NCBI RefSeq assembly: GCF_025562755.1
Contig: NZ_CP103300.1
Span: 5,954,501 to 6,018,500, forward strand
Source: Endozoicomonas euniceicola
GTDB taxonomy: Bacteria; Pseudomonadota; Gammaproteobacteria; Pseudomonadales; Endozoicomonadaceae
Direction: 5' to 3'
DNA length: 64,000 nucleotides
Positions 63,308 to 64,000 of the stretch are shown in pieces (position 1 is the first letter of the stretch; each line of letters starts with the position of its first letter). Position numbers and translations under genes: made by a program. The notes beneath the pieces are model-generated. The model ran no database searches and had not been told where the DNA came from. It saw nothing but the letters and a program-made list of their open reading frames with translations.

Positions 63308-63420
63308 CCTATACGTCGATAGGAAAGTCACCGAAGTGACAGGAAGGAAGGGACGGTGGACACCGTAACCCTATAGAAAATCAGCTTTCGCTGTCAGCCT
63401 TCAAGCGTATCGGACGATAC
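63308..63420. promoter_or_regulatory. Cluster of five small hairpins upstream of recT
   Basis: Five perfect short stems in 113 bp: CCTAT/ATAGG (63308-63323), GTCAC-CGAA-GTGAC (63327-63340), ACGGTG-GA-CACCGT (63353-63366), CAGC-TTTC-GCTG (63382-63393) and GTATCG-GA-CGATAC (63407-63420). There is no open frame. Reads as a structured leader or small RNA of the recT operon, or a protein-binding array. The rest of 63421-63714 shows only a GCGCC/GGCGC terminator stem near 63685-63706. Confidence 0.55.
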
Positions 63421-63714
63421 AAACCTTTCAGCCAATCTCCGGAAAAACCACACTGCTACGAATGTCTGATCTGCCGGGTCAGCAGACACTCTAACCTGTG
63501 TGGCCGAACAACCTTTTCATCATTATCGTCACTGGCTTTACCCTGAGGAGAAGAAAGCCGGTTCCTGATGAGCAGGTAATAAGGTGAGTTAACTATAGGA
63601 CATGTTGATTGCTGTTCAATATTGTTGTTGGTTTTTAACATGAAAATAAATAAAAAACTCTGTGTCACCACCATGCGTATCGGAACAGCGCCGAGTGGCG
63701 CTGTCCTGAGAAAG

Positions 63715-63954
63715 TTAGTCTAACTCAACAAGGTTCTTCTCAAACGTTTTATGTTGATCACGAACCGCTTGATCCGGTCCATTTGTCACAGAGCTTACGG
63801 CTATGATGGCAATTGTCGATAGGATGAATCCGGGGACAATTTCGTAAATATCAAAAATACCCCCGGTCAACTGTTTCCATACGACAATTGTCACTCCACC
63901 CACAATGATACCTGCAATAGCACCATGACGATTCATACCAGACCAGTAAAGGGA
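63715..63954 (-). pseudogene. C-terminal fragment of a PutP-like sodium/proline symporter
   Basis: The last 79 residues (SLYWSGMNRHGAIAGIIVGGVTIVVWKQLTGGIFDIYEIVPGFILSTIAIIAVS...) match the end of the SSS-family proline transporter PutP, including two final membrane spans. Directly upstream (63955-63957) an in-frame TGA appears and none of the three frames to 64000 continues PutP, so the gene is cut at about 63954. Likely the border of an insertion or rearrangement at the right edge of the window. Confidence 0.75.
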
Positions 63955-64000
63955 TCACGCCATAGAAAGGAAAAAATCGTACGCTAAGAGGCTCAATCCC

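Overview
The window looks like a mobile-element-rich stretch of a marine gammaproteobacterial chromosome. The best guess is an Oceanospirillales relative such as Endozoicomonas; this is inferred from the protein flavour, the IS load and the gammaproteobacterial order gacA/uvrY-uvrC-pgsA-tRNA genes, and no marker gene was compared.

Layout. (1) 1-1757: a hipBA toxin-antitoxin pair and the broken C-terminal part of a CobT-like VWA protein. (2) 1758-12452: an IS1380-type copy, an excisionase/integrase module, and a second IS1380 copy that carries three further insertions nested inside one another (IS1380 > ISL3 > IS21 > IS66). Target duplications mark each level, and the ISL3 and IS1380 transposase frames are restored when the inserts are removed. 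(3) 12695-46458: an integrative element bounded by a 26-bp repeat of the 3' end of tRNA-Leu(UAA). Its left part (12870-23125, minus strand) is a compact operon of a Ycf46-like AAA ATPase, an Upf1-like helicase, two large unrecognised proteins, a DUF2997-like and a DUF1257/Ycf35-like protein, and a 4Fe-4S radical-SAM activase. This is the best candidate for an undescribed system. Its right part (25545-44867, plus strand) is an F-type conjugation locus with MOBH relaxase of the SXT/R391 kind (traC, traW/trbC-traU, traN, traL-E-K-B-V-A, traI, traD, traF), followed by xis and int. The locus is damaged: traC carries a frameshift and a palindrome insertion, only the tail of a possible traG remains, and no traH is seen. 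(4) 46458-55771: ordinary chromosome with tRNA-Leu, tRNA-Cys and tRNA-Gly (plus two decayed tRNA-Gly-like copies), pgsA, uvrC, gacA/uvrY, etfA-etfB, ETF-quinone oxidoreductase, a DUF1285 protein and a YiiX-like amidase. (5) 56285-63288: a second block of SXT/R391-type element genes on the minus strand (recT/bet, YqaJ exonuclease, CobS-like AAA, DUF3150, CobT-like VWA, HTH protein), followed by the last 80 codons of a putP-like symporter that is cut off at 63954.

How it fits together. Two related integrative elements appear to have accumulated side by side at tRNA-Leu, each with its own AlpA-like xis and tyrosine integrase. The left one has been reduced to its xis/int end by IS insertions. The right one retains most transfer genes plus a cargo operon that may act in phage or plasmid conflict or in a redox/NTP-controlled process. 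The recT-exo-cobS-DUF3150-cobT block and the truncated cobT copy at the left edge show that pieces of another SXT-like element are also present in at least two places.
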